DNA of 10,623 nt from Acidimicrobiaceae bacterium (GCA_003131665.1 PKWA01000035.1:151-10773), one strand, 5' to 3'; counted from the stretch's first letter, positions 1 to 7,477 are shown. Program-made: numbers and translations. The notes: generated by a model from the sequence alone, not told the origin.

Positions 1-470
1 CCGTTGATGACCCACTCGTCACCGTCGAGCGTGGCAGTCGTTTTCAGACTCGCCAAATCCGAGCCGGAGTCCGGCTCGGAGAATCCCTGACACCACGCGA
101 TCGTGCCGTGCAAGATGCCCGGGATGAACTCCTTCTTCTGTTCATCGGTGCCCCACTGGAGAATGGTCGGACCGACCAGGGTGTCTCCAAAGAAGTCCGC
201 TCGCAGCGGCGTGTTGGCTCTGGCGAACTCTTCATTCAAGACCACCTGATTCATCAAAGAGAGTCCCTTGCCTCCGTACTCGACAGGCCAACCCGCACAG
301 ATCCATCCACCTTCGAAGAGCTTCTCGGTCCACGTCTCGTTAAAGCGCTGACGTTCTTCGCTATTCATCGAAAAGCCCGGCTCGAACCAGCCCGACGGCA
401 GCGCCTCTTCGAGCCACGAGCGAATCTCTTTGCGAAACGTCTCGGCCTCTTGGGGGTAGCTCAAATCCAT
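1..470 (-). CDS. acyl-CoA dehydrogenase, N-terminal part (C-terminus beyond left edge)
   Basis: This is the first 156 residues of an acyl-CoA dehydrogenase, a flavoenzyme that introduces the alpha-beta double bond into an acyl-CoA and passes electrons to ETF. What is visible is the all-helical N-terminal domain (residues 1-120, starting MDLSYPQEAETFRKEIRSWL), the WPVEYGGKG segment at 61-69, and the entry to the middle beta domain with the family signature QGFSEPDSGSDLASLKT at 128-144, which lies against FAD and substrate. The catalytic Glu and the C-terminal helical domain are outside the window. The ATG at 470 is the natural start because the usual N-terminal helix begins there. No Shine-Dalgarno site precedes it, but a TACGCT hexamer lies seven bases upstream. 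The substrate (fatty acid, steroid side chain or branched acyl) cannot be told. The gene is divergent from the glycosyltransferase operon. Confidence 0.93.
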   Translation of the reverse strand, partial: MDLSYPQEAETFRKEIRSWLEEALPSGWFEPGFSMNSEERQRFNETWTEKLFEGGWICAGWPVEYGGKGLSLMNQVVLNEEFARANTPLRADFFGDTLVGPTILQWGTDEQKKEFIPGILHGTIAWCQGFSEPDSGSDLASLKTTATLDGDEWVIN

Positions 471-477
471 AGTGGGA

Positions 478-483
478 AGCGTA
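478..483 (-). promoter_or_regulatory. candidate -10 element for a leaderless acyl-CoA dehydrogenase mRNA
   Basis: On the minus strand TACGCT ends seven bases before the ATG at 470, so transcription would begin at or next to the start codon. The same hexamer stands in the same place before the adenosine kinase. No convincing -35 box is seen. This is inferred from position and repetition only. Confidence 0.4.
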
Positions 484-513
484 GCCACTCGCTGCGCGCC
501 GACCTTGGCGAAT

Positions 514-542
514 TTGTGCGCTTTCAAGAATTGGGGGAGAAT
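514..542 (+). promoter_or_regulatory. weak candidate promoter for the glycosyltransferase operon
   Basis: The 103-base divergent spacer 471-573 must hold the promoter of the plus-strand operon. The best pair I find is TTGTGC (514-519) and GAGAAT (537-542), separated by 17 bases, with three and four matches to the sigma-70 consensus. It would give a leader of about 25 bases containing a weak purine-rich AGAAAG (561-566) seven bases before the GTG at 574. The match is poor and may be chance. Confidence 0.2.
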
Positions 543-573
543 GGTTGACCGCAGCGAATAAGAAAGTTGTCTC

Positions 574-1944
574 GTGACTCGCTCCCTCCACCAGACCATC
601 AGCGACACCCGGGCCTCCTGGGCGCTCAGTCGAACCCTCACGCTGCCCGACTGTGTAGTCCCTCGGGCCGCCGAGCCCGGCAAGTACCGCGTCGCGTTTT
701 TGATCTACCGCGGGAATCCGCGCTGTGGTGGCCAGGGGGTCTACACCCGCCACCTGACCCGTGAACTGGTGGCGCTCGGACACAGCGTCGAGGTCTTCGC
801 CGGTCCGCCCTGGCCCGAACTGGACGAGGGCGTGGGCTTTACTCCCATTCGCGGCCTCGATCTCTATCGCGACCCCGATCCTTTTCGCATCCCCGCCCGA
901 ACTGAGTTCACTTCACTGGCGGACCTGGTGGAGTTTGGTGTCATGTTGAGCGCGGGCTTTGGCGAGCCGCTGGCGTACTCGATGAGAATTGCCAAGGTGC
1001 TGAAGGCTCGCCGCGACGACTTTGACCTCGTGCACGACAACCAGTGCCTGGGCACGGGCATTTGGACGTTGCGCCATCAAGGTTGGCCCGTGCTCGAGAC
1101 GTTGCATCACCCCATCACCGTCGACCGCTCGATCGCGCTCGACCATGCTGAGAACTGGCGTCAGCGCCTGGGCACGCGCCGGTGGTTCGGGTTCTTGCGC
1201 ATGCAGGTTCGCGTCGCGAAGAAGCTGCCGGCCATTTTGACCGTGTCGCACAACTCCAAGGCGGACATTCACGCCCAGATGGGCGTGGCGCTCGATCGAC
1301 TGACGGTGGTGCCCGTGGGGGTCGATCACCAAGTGTTTCGGCCCTACGACGACGTCGTGAAGAAGAAGGGCCGCTTGATGGTGACCTCGTCGAGCGATGT
1401 GCCGATGAAGGGCCTCGTGCCGTTGCTCGAGGCGATCGCGAAACTGCGCGTGGAGCGAGAGATCGATCTGGTCGTGATCGGTCAGCCCCAGGCCAAGGGC
1501 CGCGTGGCCCAGGCGTTGGAGCGACTGGGTCTCAACGACATCGTCACCACGATCAGCGGCGTGAGCGACGAAGAGCTCGCGCGCCTCTACGGGGAGGCCG
1601 AGGTTGCGATCGTGCCCAGCCTCTACGAAGGGTTCTCGTTGCCGGCCATCGAAGCGATGAGCTGTGGCGTCGCGGTCGTCGCGACAACCGGTGGCGCCCT
1701 GCCCGAAGTCGTGGGCACGAGCGGTGAGACGGGCCTGTTGGTCGAACCGAACGATTCAGAAGCTTTAGTCCAGGCCATTCGCCAACTCCTCGACAGCGAA
1801 CCGATGCGCCAACGCCTGGGCGCCAATGGCCGGCGCCGTGTGATGGAACACTTCACCTGGGAGGTGACGGCGCGTGGCACCGCGGCCTGTTACGACGCCA
1901 TCATGAACGGACGTCCCCTGCCCGACTCCATGATCTTTGACTAA
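574..1944 (+). CDS. GT4-family glycosyltransferase
   Basis: A 456-residue GT-B glycosyltransferase that would move a sugar from a nucleotide-sugar donor to an unknown acceptor, with retention. The N-terminal Rossmann domain carries the glycine-rich GGQGVY loop (52-57). The C-terminal donor domain starts around VPVGVD (246-251), has a lysine in DVPMKG (K279) where GT4 enzymes bind the donor phosphate, and has the EX7E motif (E352, E360) in YEGFSLPAIEAM, followed by a GGALPEVVG loop. The fold ends near residue 445. The GTG at 574 is the first possible start after an in-frame TAA at 559-561, and there is no later ATG, GTG or TTG before the first beta strand, so the unusual lead of about 37 residues seems real. 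It is the first gene of an operon with the methyltransferase and toroid gene. Sugar and acceptor are unknown. Confidence 0.9.
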   Translation: MTRSLHQTISDTRASWALSRTLTLPDCVVPRAAEPGKYRVAFLIYRGNPRCGGQGVYTRHLTRELVALGHSVEVFAGPPWPELDEGVGFTPIRGLDLYRDPDPFRIPARTEFTSLADLVEFGVMLSAGFGEPLAYSMRIAKVLKARRDDFDLVHDNQCLGTGIWTLRHQGWPVLETLHHPITVDRSIALDHAENWRQRLGTRRWFGFLRMQVRVAKKLPAILTVSHNSKADIHAQMGVALDRLTVVPVGVDHQVFRPYDDVVKKKGRLMVTSSSDVPMKGLVPLLEAIAKLRVEREIDLVVIGQPQAKGRVAQALERLGLNDIVTTISGVSDEELARLYGEAEVAIVPSLYEGFSLPAIEAMSCGVAVVATTGGALPEVVGTSGETGLLVEPNDSEALVQAIRQLLDSEPMRQRLGANGRRRVMEHFTWEVTARGTAACYDAIMNGRPLPDSMIFD

Positions 1945-2660
1945 TGCTGACCGCTAAGTACGAACAACTAGGACTGCGCTCGGGCGACAAGGTACTCGAC
2001 TTGGGCTGTGGATTTGGCCGTCACGCCTTTGAAGCCGCGCGCCGCGGAGCCAACGTGGTGGCCCTCGACGCCGGGCGTGATGAGGTCGAAGGCGTGGCGG
2101 GCACGTTCGCGGCCATGGTCGAGGCGGGGGAGTTGTCCGTTGGCTCGATGCACGCGAACGTCGTTCAAGGTGACGCCCTGCACCTGCCCTTTGGCGATGG
2201 CACCTTTGATCGAGTGATCTGTTCTGAAGTGCTCGAGCACATCCCTGACGATCTGGCCGCGATGCGCGAACTCGCGCGGGTCCTACGCCCGGGCGGCACG
2301 ATGGCCATTACGGTGCCGCGCTTTGGCCCAGAGTTGGTGAACTGGGCGCTGTCGGACGAGTATCACAACGTCCCGGGCGGACACATCCGCATCTATCGCC
2401 GCTCGGTGTTAAACGAACGCCTCTCTTCGACCGGACTACTCGTCACCGGCCACCACTACGCGCACGGACTGCACAGTCCCTACTGGTGGTTGAAGTGTTT
2501 CGTGGGCACCACCAACGACGAGCATCGACTGGTCCGGCTCTATCACCGACTCTTGGTATGGGACATCGTGAAGGCCCCCGCCCTCACGCGCTACGCCGAG
2601 CGTGTCTTGGCGCCCCTCATGGGCAAGTCCGTCGTGGTCTATCTGAAAAAGCCCGCGTGA
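1944..2660 (+). CDS. class I SAM-dependent methyltransferase (Methyltransf_11 type)
   Basis: A 238-residue soluble methyltransferase. It shows the SAM-binding motif I as DLGCGFGRHAF (19-29), an acidic residue at the end of the second strand (D42), GDALHLPF (76-83) as motif II, the CSEVLEHIPDD stretch (93-103) and LRPGGTM (114-120). The C-terminal third is family specific, with an HIRIYRR patch (147-153) and an aromatic-rich HSPYWWLKC stretch (177-185), a plausible acceptor site. The start ATG overlaps the glycosyltransferase stop by one base (TAATG), so the two are translationally coupled. This suggests that it modifies the same product as the glycosyltransferase, but whether the acceptor atom is O, N or C cannot be told. 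Confidence 0.9.
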   Translation: MLTAKYEQLGLRSGDKVLDLGCGFGRHAFEAARRGANVVALDAGRDEVEGVAGTFAAMVEAGELSVGSMHANVVQGDALHLPFGDGTFDRVICSEVLEHIPDDLAAMRELARVLRPGGTMAITVPRFGPELVNWALSDEYHNVPGGHIRIYRRSVLNERLSSTGLLVTGHHYAHGLHSPYWWLKCFVGTTNDEHRLVRLYHRLLVWDIVKAPALTRYAERVLAPLMGKSVVVYLKKPA

Positions 2661-3733
2661 GCTCGACCACGAGTTCACTCAGCGGCGTGCCGGGCGTGGT
2701 GTCGAGTGAGGAGTTGGCGGTGACGGCCAACTACCTCTCCTCCTTGCAACTCGTGAGCGGGCAGATTCCCTGGTTCAGCGGAGGACACTGCGATCCGTGG
2801 AACCACGTCGAGGTCGCCATGGCGCTCACGATCAGTGGCTACGAGCATGAAGCTCGCGCGGCCTATCGCTGGCTGGCGTCGACCCAGTTGGGAGACGGCA
2901 GTTGGTTCAACTACTACGTGGGCGATCGGGTAAAGGACGCGCGCCTCGACACCAACGTGTGCGCGTACATCGCGACCGGTCTGTACCACTACGTCCTGGC
3001 GACCAACGACGTAGATTTCGCTGCCGAGCTCTGGCCCCGCGTGGAGCGGGCGTTGGAGTTTGTACTGCGTTGGCAGCTCGACGACGGCACCATTCGCTGG
3101 TCCCTCGACGCGCAAGGCCGCCCCGAGTCCTACGCGCTGTTGACCGGCTCGTCGTCGATCTTTCACTCCTTGCGATGTGGCGTGGCGCTCGCCGAGCGAC
3201 TCGACCATTCGAAGCCCGAATGGGAGATGGCCGCCGGTCGTCTAGGCCACGCCGTTGCGCACCATCCCGGCGCCTTCGCGCCCAAGAACGAGTTCGCCAT
3301 GGACTGGTACTACCCCATGTTCTCGGGCGCCCTTCGAGGGGAGGCCGGTGTCAAGCGGCTCGACGACGGCTGGGAGCGCCACGTGATGGACGAACTGGGC
3401 GTGCGCTGCGTGTCGACCAACGACTGGGTGACGGCCGCCGAGACGGCCGAGTGCGTGCTCGCCCTGGACGCGCTGGGACTGACCAGTCGAGCGCTGGACC
3501 TGCTTAGTTGTACGCGCCTGCACCGGCGTGACGACGGGGCGTACTGGACCGGCATCGCCTATCCGACGCGCACCACCTTTCCCGATCGAGAGACCACGTC
3601 GTACACCGCGGCGGCCGTGCTGTTAGCGGCCGACGCGCTGAGCTCGTCGTCCAAGGCCGCGGGGCTCTTTCGCCACGACGAATTAGCCACGCCGCTCGAT
3701 CTCGCCGAGCCGGGCTGTCCGCTGCGCCGTTAA
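2657..3733 (+). CDS. (alpha/alpha) toroid protein of the 'prenyltransferase/squalene cyclase-like' type, function unknown
   Basis: A 358-residue soluble, helix-rich protein. Short QW-like turns recur: QIPWF (36-40), QLGDGSW (77-83), QLDDGTIRW (140-148) and RRDDGAYW (290-297). They follow amphipathic helices, as in terpene-cyclase or six-hairpin toroids. Other conspicuous blocks are HCDPWNHVE (44-52), DTNVCAY (98-104), TGSSSIFHSLRC (163-174), DWYYP (216-220), GVRCV (248-252) and WVTAAETAE (257-265). There is no DxDD catalytic acid motif, so triterpene cyclisation is not supported. A glycan-acting enzyme is equally possible given the neighbours. The GTG at 2657 overlaps the methyltransferase stop by four bases (GTGA), and upstream in-frame codons run inside that gene, so a longer start is unlikely. 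From memory, this family is widespread in Actinobacteria under the name prenyltransferase; I cannot verify that here. Confidence 0.8.
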   Translation: MSSTTSSLSGVPGVVSSEELAVTANYLSSLQLVSGQIPWFSGGHCDPWNHVEVAMALTISGYEHEARAAYRWLASTQLGDGSWFNYYVGDRVKDARLDTNVCAYIATGLYHYVLATNDVDFAAELWPRVERALEFVLRWQLDDGTIRWSLDAQGRPESYALLTGSSSIFHSLRCGVALAERLDHSKPEWEMAAGRLGHAVAHHPGAFAPKNEFAMDWYYPMFSGALRGEAGVKRLDDGWERHVMDELGVRCVSTNDWVTAAETAECVLALDALGLTSRALDLLSCTRLHRRDDGAYWTGIAYPTRTTFPDRETTSYTAAAVLLAADALSSSSKAAGLFRHDELATPLDLAEPGCPLRR

Positions 3734-4365
3734 GGCCCGCGGCGAAGTACTCGGAGCGATCCCTCGCTCGCGACGTCGTGGAACTGCCTACTGTCCAGCG
3801 CGGCTTGGTAGATCTCATACGGCGCACTTCCGCCGTCGCGGGGGTCGGGAAAGACGTCGTGAATGAGCAGCAATCCTTCGCGCACCACTTTGGGCGCCCA
3901 CGCGGCGAAGTCGGCGCGCGCGACGTCGAGGGCGTGGCCCCCGTCGATGAAGAGCAGATTCAAGGGTTGAGCGAAATGTGAAGCGATGATCGACGAGTCA
4001 CCCACGAGGCCGACCACGCTCGCTTCGAGTTGCGCGGAAGCAATCGTTCGTTGCCAGGTTGGCAACGTGTTCAGTCGGCCGTCCGCGGGGTCGACCAGCG
4101 TCGGATCAAAGTGCTCCCAGCCCTCTTGATTCTCTTCGCTGCCGTGATGATGATCCAGCGAGTAGAGCAGGCTTTTCGTGGCTTCGGCCGCGGCGCCGAG
4201 ATAGAGCGCGGACTTGCCGCACCACGCGCCCACCTCGAGCCAGGTGCCCTTCGGCACTTGCTCTCCGAGCGTGAGCGCGTGACGGTACAGCGCAAGTCCT
4301 TCGTCACGGGGCATGAAACCCTTGGCGCGCCCGGCCAGTTCTAGGAGATCGTTCACTCGGCTCAC
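3730..4365 (-). CDS. class I SAM-dependent methyltransferase (Methyltransf_24-like)
   Basis: A 211-residue protein with a Rossmann-type SAM domain: EVGAWCGKS (44-52) as the glycine-rich motif I, an acidic patch after the second strand in LDHHHGSEENQEGW (from 70), LFIDGGH (138-144) and IHDVFPDP (168-175). The FIDGGH and HD pattern resembles O-methyltransferases and the cephalosporin-hydroxylase-like group, where these acids can hold a metal ion. I place the start at the GTG at 4365 because it overlaps the stop of the upstream GDT1-family gene by four bases (GTGA). An in-frame ATG at 4437 would overlap that gene by 76 bases and add a proline/arginine-rich lead. The gene is third in the PepN operon but points into the glycosyltransferase operon, sharing the TTAA stop with the toroid gene. 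It may belong to the same pathway as those genes. Confidence 0.82.
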   Translation of the reverse strand: MSRVNDLLELAGRAKGFMPRDEGLALYRHALTLGEQVPKGTWLEVGAWCGKSALYLGAAAEATKSLLYSLDHHHGSEENQEGWEHFDPTLVDPADGRLNTLPTWQRTIASAQLEASVVGLVGDSSIIASHFAQPLNLLFIDGGHALDVARADFAAWAPKVVREGLLLIHDVFPDPRDGGSAPYEIYQAALDSRQFHDVASEGSLRVLRRGP

Positions 4366-4955
4366 GAGGTCGCCAGAGAGATCAACGTGTAGAGGCCGAG
4401 CGTCAAGAAGACCAGTCCGCCTCCTCGGCGAATCCACGTCAACGGCACCACACGCTGGAGAAGTTGGCCGCCGTAGGCGCCGAGGAACGAGACGCTGATG
4501 AGCGCGATCGACGCGGCGAGAAAGACCTCGAGCGGCTGATGCGTCTTGACGGTCAGGTTCGCCGCTTGTATCTGGGAGAGATCGCCGAACTCGCTGACGA
4601 AGATGACGCTAAAGGCGGTCACGATCTCTTTGACTCGGGTCGAAGGGTGTTCATCCTTGGCCCGATCTTCGCCGATGCGCTCGGCCGTCGATTCGGTCGA
4701 AAAGAAAAGGTACGCCGCGCCGCCCAAGAAGAGCACTCCGACGATGAGGTCCTTCACGTGCGCCGGGAGCAGCGTCAACAGCCCACCGGCCCCGACCGCA
4801 ATGCCCATCTGCACGACGAAGCCCGCCGAAGCGCCCACCACGATCGACGAGGGACGCGCGCGCGTACTCATCACGATCGTCGCGATCATGGTCTTGTCGG
4901 GTAATTCAATTAGGAACATCAGGGCGAAGATGCCCAGAAACGCCCCGACGCTCAC
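4362..4955 (-). CDS. TMEM165/GDT1 (UPF0016) family membrane transporter
   Basis: A 197-residue integral membrane protein with two homologous halves, each made of about three helices and joined by a polar loop (residues 86-110). Each half begins with the family's acidic motif: ELPDKT at 17-22 and EFGDLSQ at 122-128. Members of this family move Mn2+ or Ca2+ in exchange for protons, and bacterial members help export manganese. Both motifs depart from the usual E-x-G-D-(K/R)-(T/S): the first has Pro for Gly, and the second Leu for the basic residue. The acidic pairs E17/D20 and E122/D125 are intact. The GTG at 4955 lies nine bases after the PepN stop without a Shine-Dalgarno site, so it is probably translated by coupling. 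The substrate is inferred from the family only. Confidence 0.88.
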   Translation of the reverse strand: MSVGAFLGIFALMFLIELPDKTMIATIVMSTRARPSSIVVGASAGFVVQMGIAVGAGGLLTLLPAHVKDLIVGVLFLGGAAYLFFSTESTAERIGEDRAKDEHPSTRVKEIVTAFSVIFVSEFGDLSQIQAANLTVKTHQPLEVFLAASIALISVSFLGAYGGQLLQRVVPLTWIRRGGGLVFLTLGLYTLISLATS

Positions 4956-4964
4956 GGTGCGGCG

Positions 4965-7469
4965 TTAAAACTGTTGGCGCATCGCCGACGTGAAGGCGAG
5001 ACCCACACGCATGCGTTCGAGCGCTTGCACGACGGTTCGCTGGTCTCCGCCGAGGGGATGCGCGGTGTGAAACGCCTCGACCGTGTTGGCGAAGGACTCG
5101 TCCCTGATGAACGTGGGCACGCCGAGCGATAAGCGAGCGAGCGAGTTGCTCGGGAACCTCTTCGCGGCGTCGTCCCAACGGCCGGTGAAGTACGTCCACA
5201 CTTGCGGACCGGTCGTGGCGTTGCGCGACAAGATCCCGAGCACGATCGCGCCATCTTGCGTACGGAACTCGCTGAAGCACTTCTCGGCCGCGTCCAGCGC
5301 GACGCGCTCTTCGTTGAATTCGCCTAGACCCCACCACTGGTAGCGCTGCGCGTCTTGGGGTGTGGCGGCCTGGCGGTAGCGCTCGAGGAAGATCTCGTAG
5401 TCGCCCGGGCGGTCCTGGTTGGCCACGACGCGCAGGATCGATCGCGCGAGGTTGCCGTCGAGGTCGTTCGCCTCAAAGCGTTTGACCGCTTCGGCGCGGA
5501 TGGCCTCGTCGCCGCCGAGCGTGCCGAGTACGCCCAGCACGATCGCGCGCAACTGGGGCGTGAGTTCACTCTCACCCTTGGCGCTGTCCCATCCGAGGCG
5601 AGCGAACTGCGGGTCAAAGAGATCTCGTACGTCCTTCACGAGGGCCTGACGCTGGTCGGGCTGGAGCGCGCGGTCGACGTGATCGAGGGCGCTGGCCACG
5701 GTGGCCCAGGGTGTGGGCTCGTCTTGAGTACCGAGTCCCTGGGCGATAGAGAGAAAATCCTTCCAGACAATCTGACCGGCCAAGAGTGAGGCCCAACTGT
5801 CGGCGACGAGCGTCGCACGCTCCAACTCTTCGAGTTCGCCCACGTGATCGACCAGGGCCGCCAGTTCGGCCTTGCCGTAGCGCGAGCGAAAGACGCCTGA
5901 GCCGCCGGCGTTCAAGACGACCGGGGACGCGTCGGTGACGCTGAGGGGACTGTCGAGCGGGAGGTGGCGGCTCGTCTCGCCGCCGCTGAGCGAACGGGTC
6001 AGAACGGGCACCATCCACGACGAACCGATCGCGCTCGCGCCGGTGGCTTTGCCGTAGGCGAAGGGCTGTTGGGTCAGCTCGCCGTTTCTCAACGTGACGA
6101 GCGGGTGTCCGCCTTGGAGAATCCAAGTATTCATCACGTCTCGCACGGGCTGTTTGGAGATCTCTTCGAGCGCGTCCCACAGGTCCGTCGTGACGGTGTT
6201 GGCGTAGCTGTGCTTGGTTAAATAGTGACGAATGCCGTCGCGGAACGTCTCCTCGCCCAAGTACTGCTCGAGCATGCGAAGGACCGAGCCACCCTTTTCA
6301 TAGGTGAGAAGGTCGAACATGCCCTGGGTGTCGTCGGGAGAGATCACTTCGTATTCGATGGGTCGCGTGGAGTGCAGACCGTCAATTTGCAGTGCTGCGT
6401 CGCGGTCGATGCCAAAACTGACCCACATCTTCCACTGGGGGCGAAAGGCGTTGGTGCACAGCACCTGCATAAACGTGGCGAAGGCCTCGTTCAGCCAGAT
6501 GCCGTTCCACCACTTCATGGTGACGAGGTCACCGAACCACATGTGGGCGATCTCGTGCGCGACGACTTCGGCGACTCGCTCTAATTCGCTCACCGACGCC
6601 TCGGCGGGATCGACGAGCAGGGCAGTCTCTCGATACGTGATGCAACCCAAATTCTCCATAGCGCCGAAGGCGAAGTCGGGAATGGCAACCATGTCGAGCT
6701 TGTCGCCCGGGTAGGGAATGTTGAAGTAGTTCGAAAAGAACCGTAGGGCGAAGGCGCCGGCCTCGAGGGCGAAGTCCGCGAGGTGGCCCTTACCGGGGGG
6801 ATAGACGACCCGCAGCGGCACGCCGTCCACGTCCAGCGCGGGCGTCTCCTCGAAGGGGCCGATGATGAAGGCCACTAAATACGTCGACATCTTCATGGTG
6901 GGAGCGAAGTTCACGTTGCGTTGCCCGTTGCCGAGATCGGTGTCCGTGGTGATCGGTGAGTTCGAGTAGACCGCGAGCTGGCTCGGAATAGTGAGATTGA
7001 CCTGGTAGGTCGCTTTAAAAGCCGGCTCGTCCCAACAAGGGAATGCGCGTCGAGCGTCGGAGTGTTCGAGCTGGGTGGTGGCGATGGTGTGGGCGACGCC
7101 GTCGCTGTCGGTGAACGTGGAGCGATAAAAGCCGTGTAGCTGGTCGTTCAAGATGCCGTCAAAGGCAATCTCTAACACGGCCGGTCCGGCGGGAATCTCT
7201 CGGTCAAAGATGAAGGTCACCGTCTCGTAGGTCTCGTCGAATCGGTGCTCGAGCGAACGGTAACTGGTACCGTCGACGCTCAGTGTGGCGGCCCCGAGTT
7301 CGAGCTCGATGGCGTGCAGGGTCAACTCGGTGATCGATTCGTTGATATCGACGTCAACTTCGACGCGTCCCGAAAAGGTGAAGGCCTCGAGGTCTGGGGT
7401 GAGAAAGATTCGATACGCCGACGGAACGACGGTACGGGCGAGACGATAGGGGTTAGAAGTAGTGCTCAT
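4965..7469 (-). CDS. pepN: M1 family zinc aminopeptidase (aminopeptidase N)
   Basis: A complete 834-residue aminopeptidase N, a cytoplasmic zinc enzyme that removes N-terminal residues from peptides. No signal peptide is present. The N-terminal beta saddle (about 1-195) is followed by the catalytic domain with the exopeptidase motif GAMEN (269-273), the zinc site HEIAH (305-309) with the third ligand E328 in NEAFA, and the transition-state tyrosine Y390 in LLTYEKGG. After a small beta domain, a C-terminal ERAP1_C-like helical domain (about 500-834) closes the cavity. The length matches the actinobacterial family. The ATG at 7469 follows TAAGGT by eight bases; the AAGG in it could serve either as a Shine-Dalgarno site or as part of a -10 box. 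It heads the operon PepN, GDT1-like, methyltransferase. Confidence 0.96.
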   Translation of the reverse strand: MSTTSNPYRLARTVVPSAYRIFLTPDLEAFTFSGRVEVDVDINESITELTLHAIELELGAATLSVDGTSYRSLEHRFDETYETVTFIFDREIPAGPAVLEIAFDGILNDQLHGFYRSTFTDSDGVAHTIATTQLEHSDARRAFPCWDEPAFKATYQVNLTIPSQLAVYSNSPITTDTDLGNGQRNVNFAPTMKMSTYLVAFIIGPFEETPALDVDGVPLRVVYPPGKGHLADFALEAGAFALRFFSNYFNIPYPGDKLDMVAIPDFAFGAMENLGCITYRETALLVDPAEASVSELERVAEVVAHEIAHMWFGDLVTMKWWNGIWLNEAFATFMQVLCTNAFRPQWKMWVSFGIDRDAALQIDGLHSTRPIEYEVISPDDTQGMFDLLTYEKGGSVLRMLEQYLGEETFRDGIRHYLTKHSYANTVTTDLWDALEEISKQPVRDVMNTWILQGGHPLVTLRNGELTQQPFAYGKATGASAIGSSWMVPVLTRSLSGGETSRHLPLDSPLSVTDASPVVLNAGGSGVFRSRYGKAELAALVDHVGELEELERATLVADSWASLLAGQIVWKDFLSIAQGLGTQDEPTPWATVASALDHVDRALQPDQRQALVKDVRDLFDPQFARLGWDSAKGESELTPQLRAIVLGVLGTLGGDEAIRAEAVKRFEANDLDGNLARSILRVVANQDRPGDYEIFLERYRQAATPQDAQRYQWWGLGEFNEERVALDAAEKCFSEFRTQDGAIVLGILSRNATTGPQVWTYFTGRWDDAAKRFPSNSLARLSLGVPTFIRDESFANTVEAFHTAHPLGGDQRTVVQALERMRVGLAFTSAMRQQF

Positions 7470-7477
7470 AAGTCGCT

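Noticed and set aside
541..561. Six-codon frame MVDRSE before the glycosyltransferase as a leader peptide
   Set aside because: The purine-rich GGGGGAG is only one base from its ATG, too close to act as a ribosome site, and no regulatory codon run or attenuator hairpin follows.
361..783. Minus-strand open frame of 140 codons spanning the divergent spacer
   Set aside because: It overlaps both the acyl-CoA dehydrogenase (other frame) and the glycosyltransferase start, and its composition is non-protein-like.
2486..2656. 57-codon upstream extension of the toroid gene
   Set aside because: It lies inside the methyltransferase coding region in another frame; the GTG at 2657 with GTGA overlap is a better start and the extension is Arg/His rich.
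3725..3744. CGCCG...CGGCG inverted repeat across the convergent stop codons as a bidirectional terminator
   Set aside because: The stem is only five base pairs with a ten-base loop and no T-run on either side.
4366..4437. ATG start at 4437 for the second methyltransferase
   Set aside because: It would overlap the GDT1-like gene by 76 bases; the GTG at 4365 makes a standard four-base overlap and keeps the whole SAM domain.
5355..5789. Open frame of 144 codons on the plus strand within pepN
   Set aside because: It lies wholly opposite the C-terminal domain of the aminopeptidase and shows no recognisable family.
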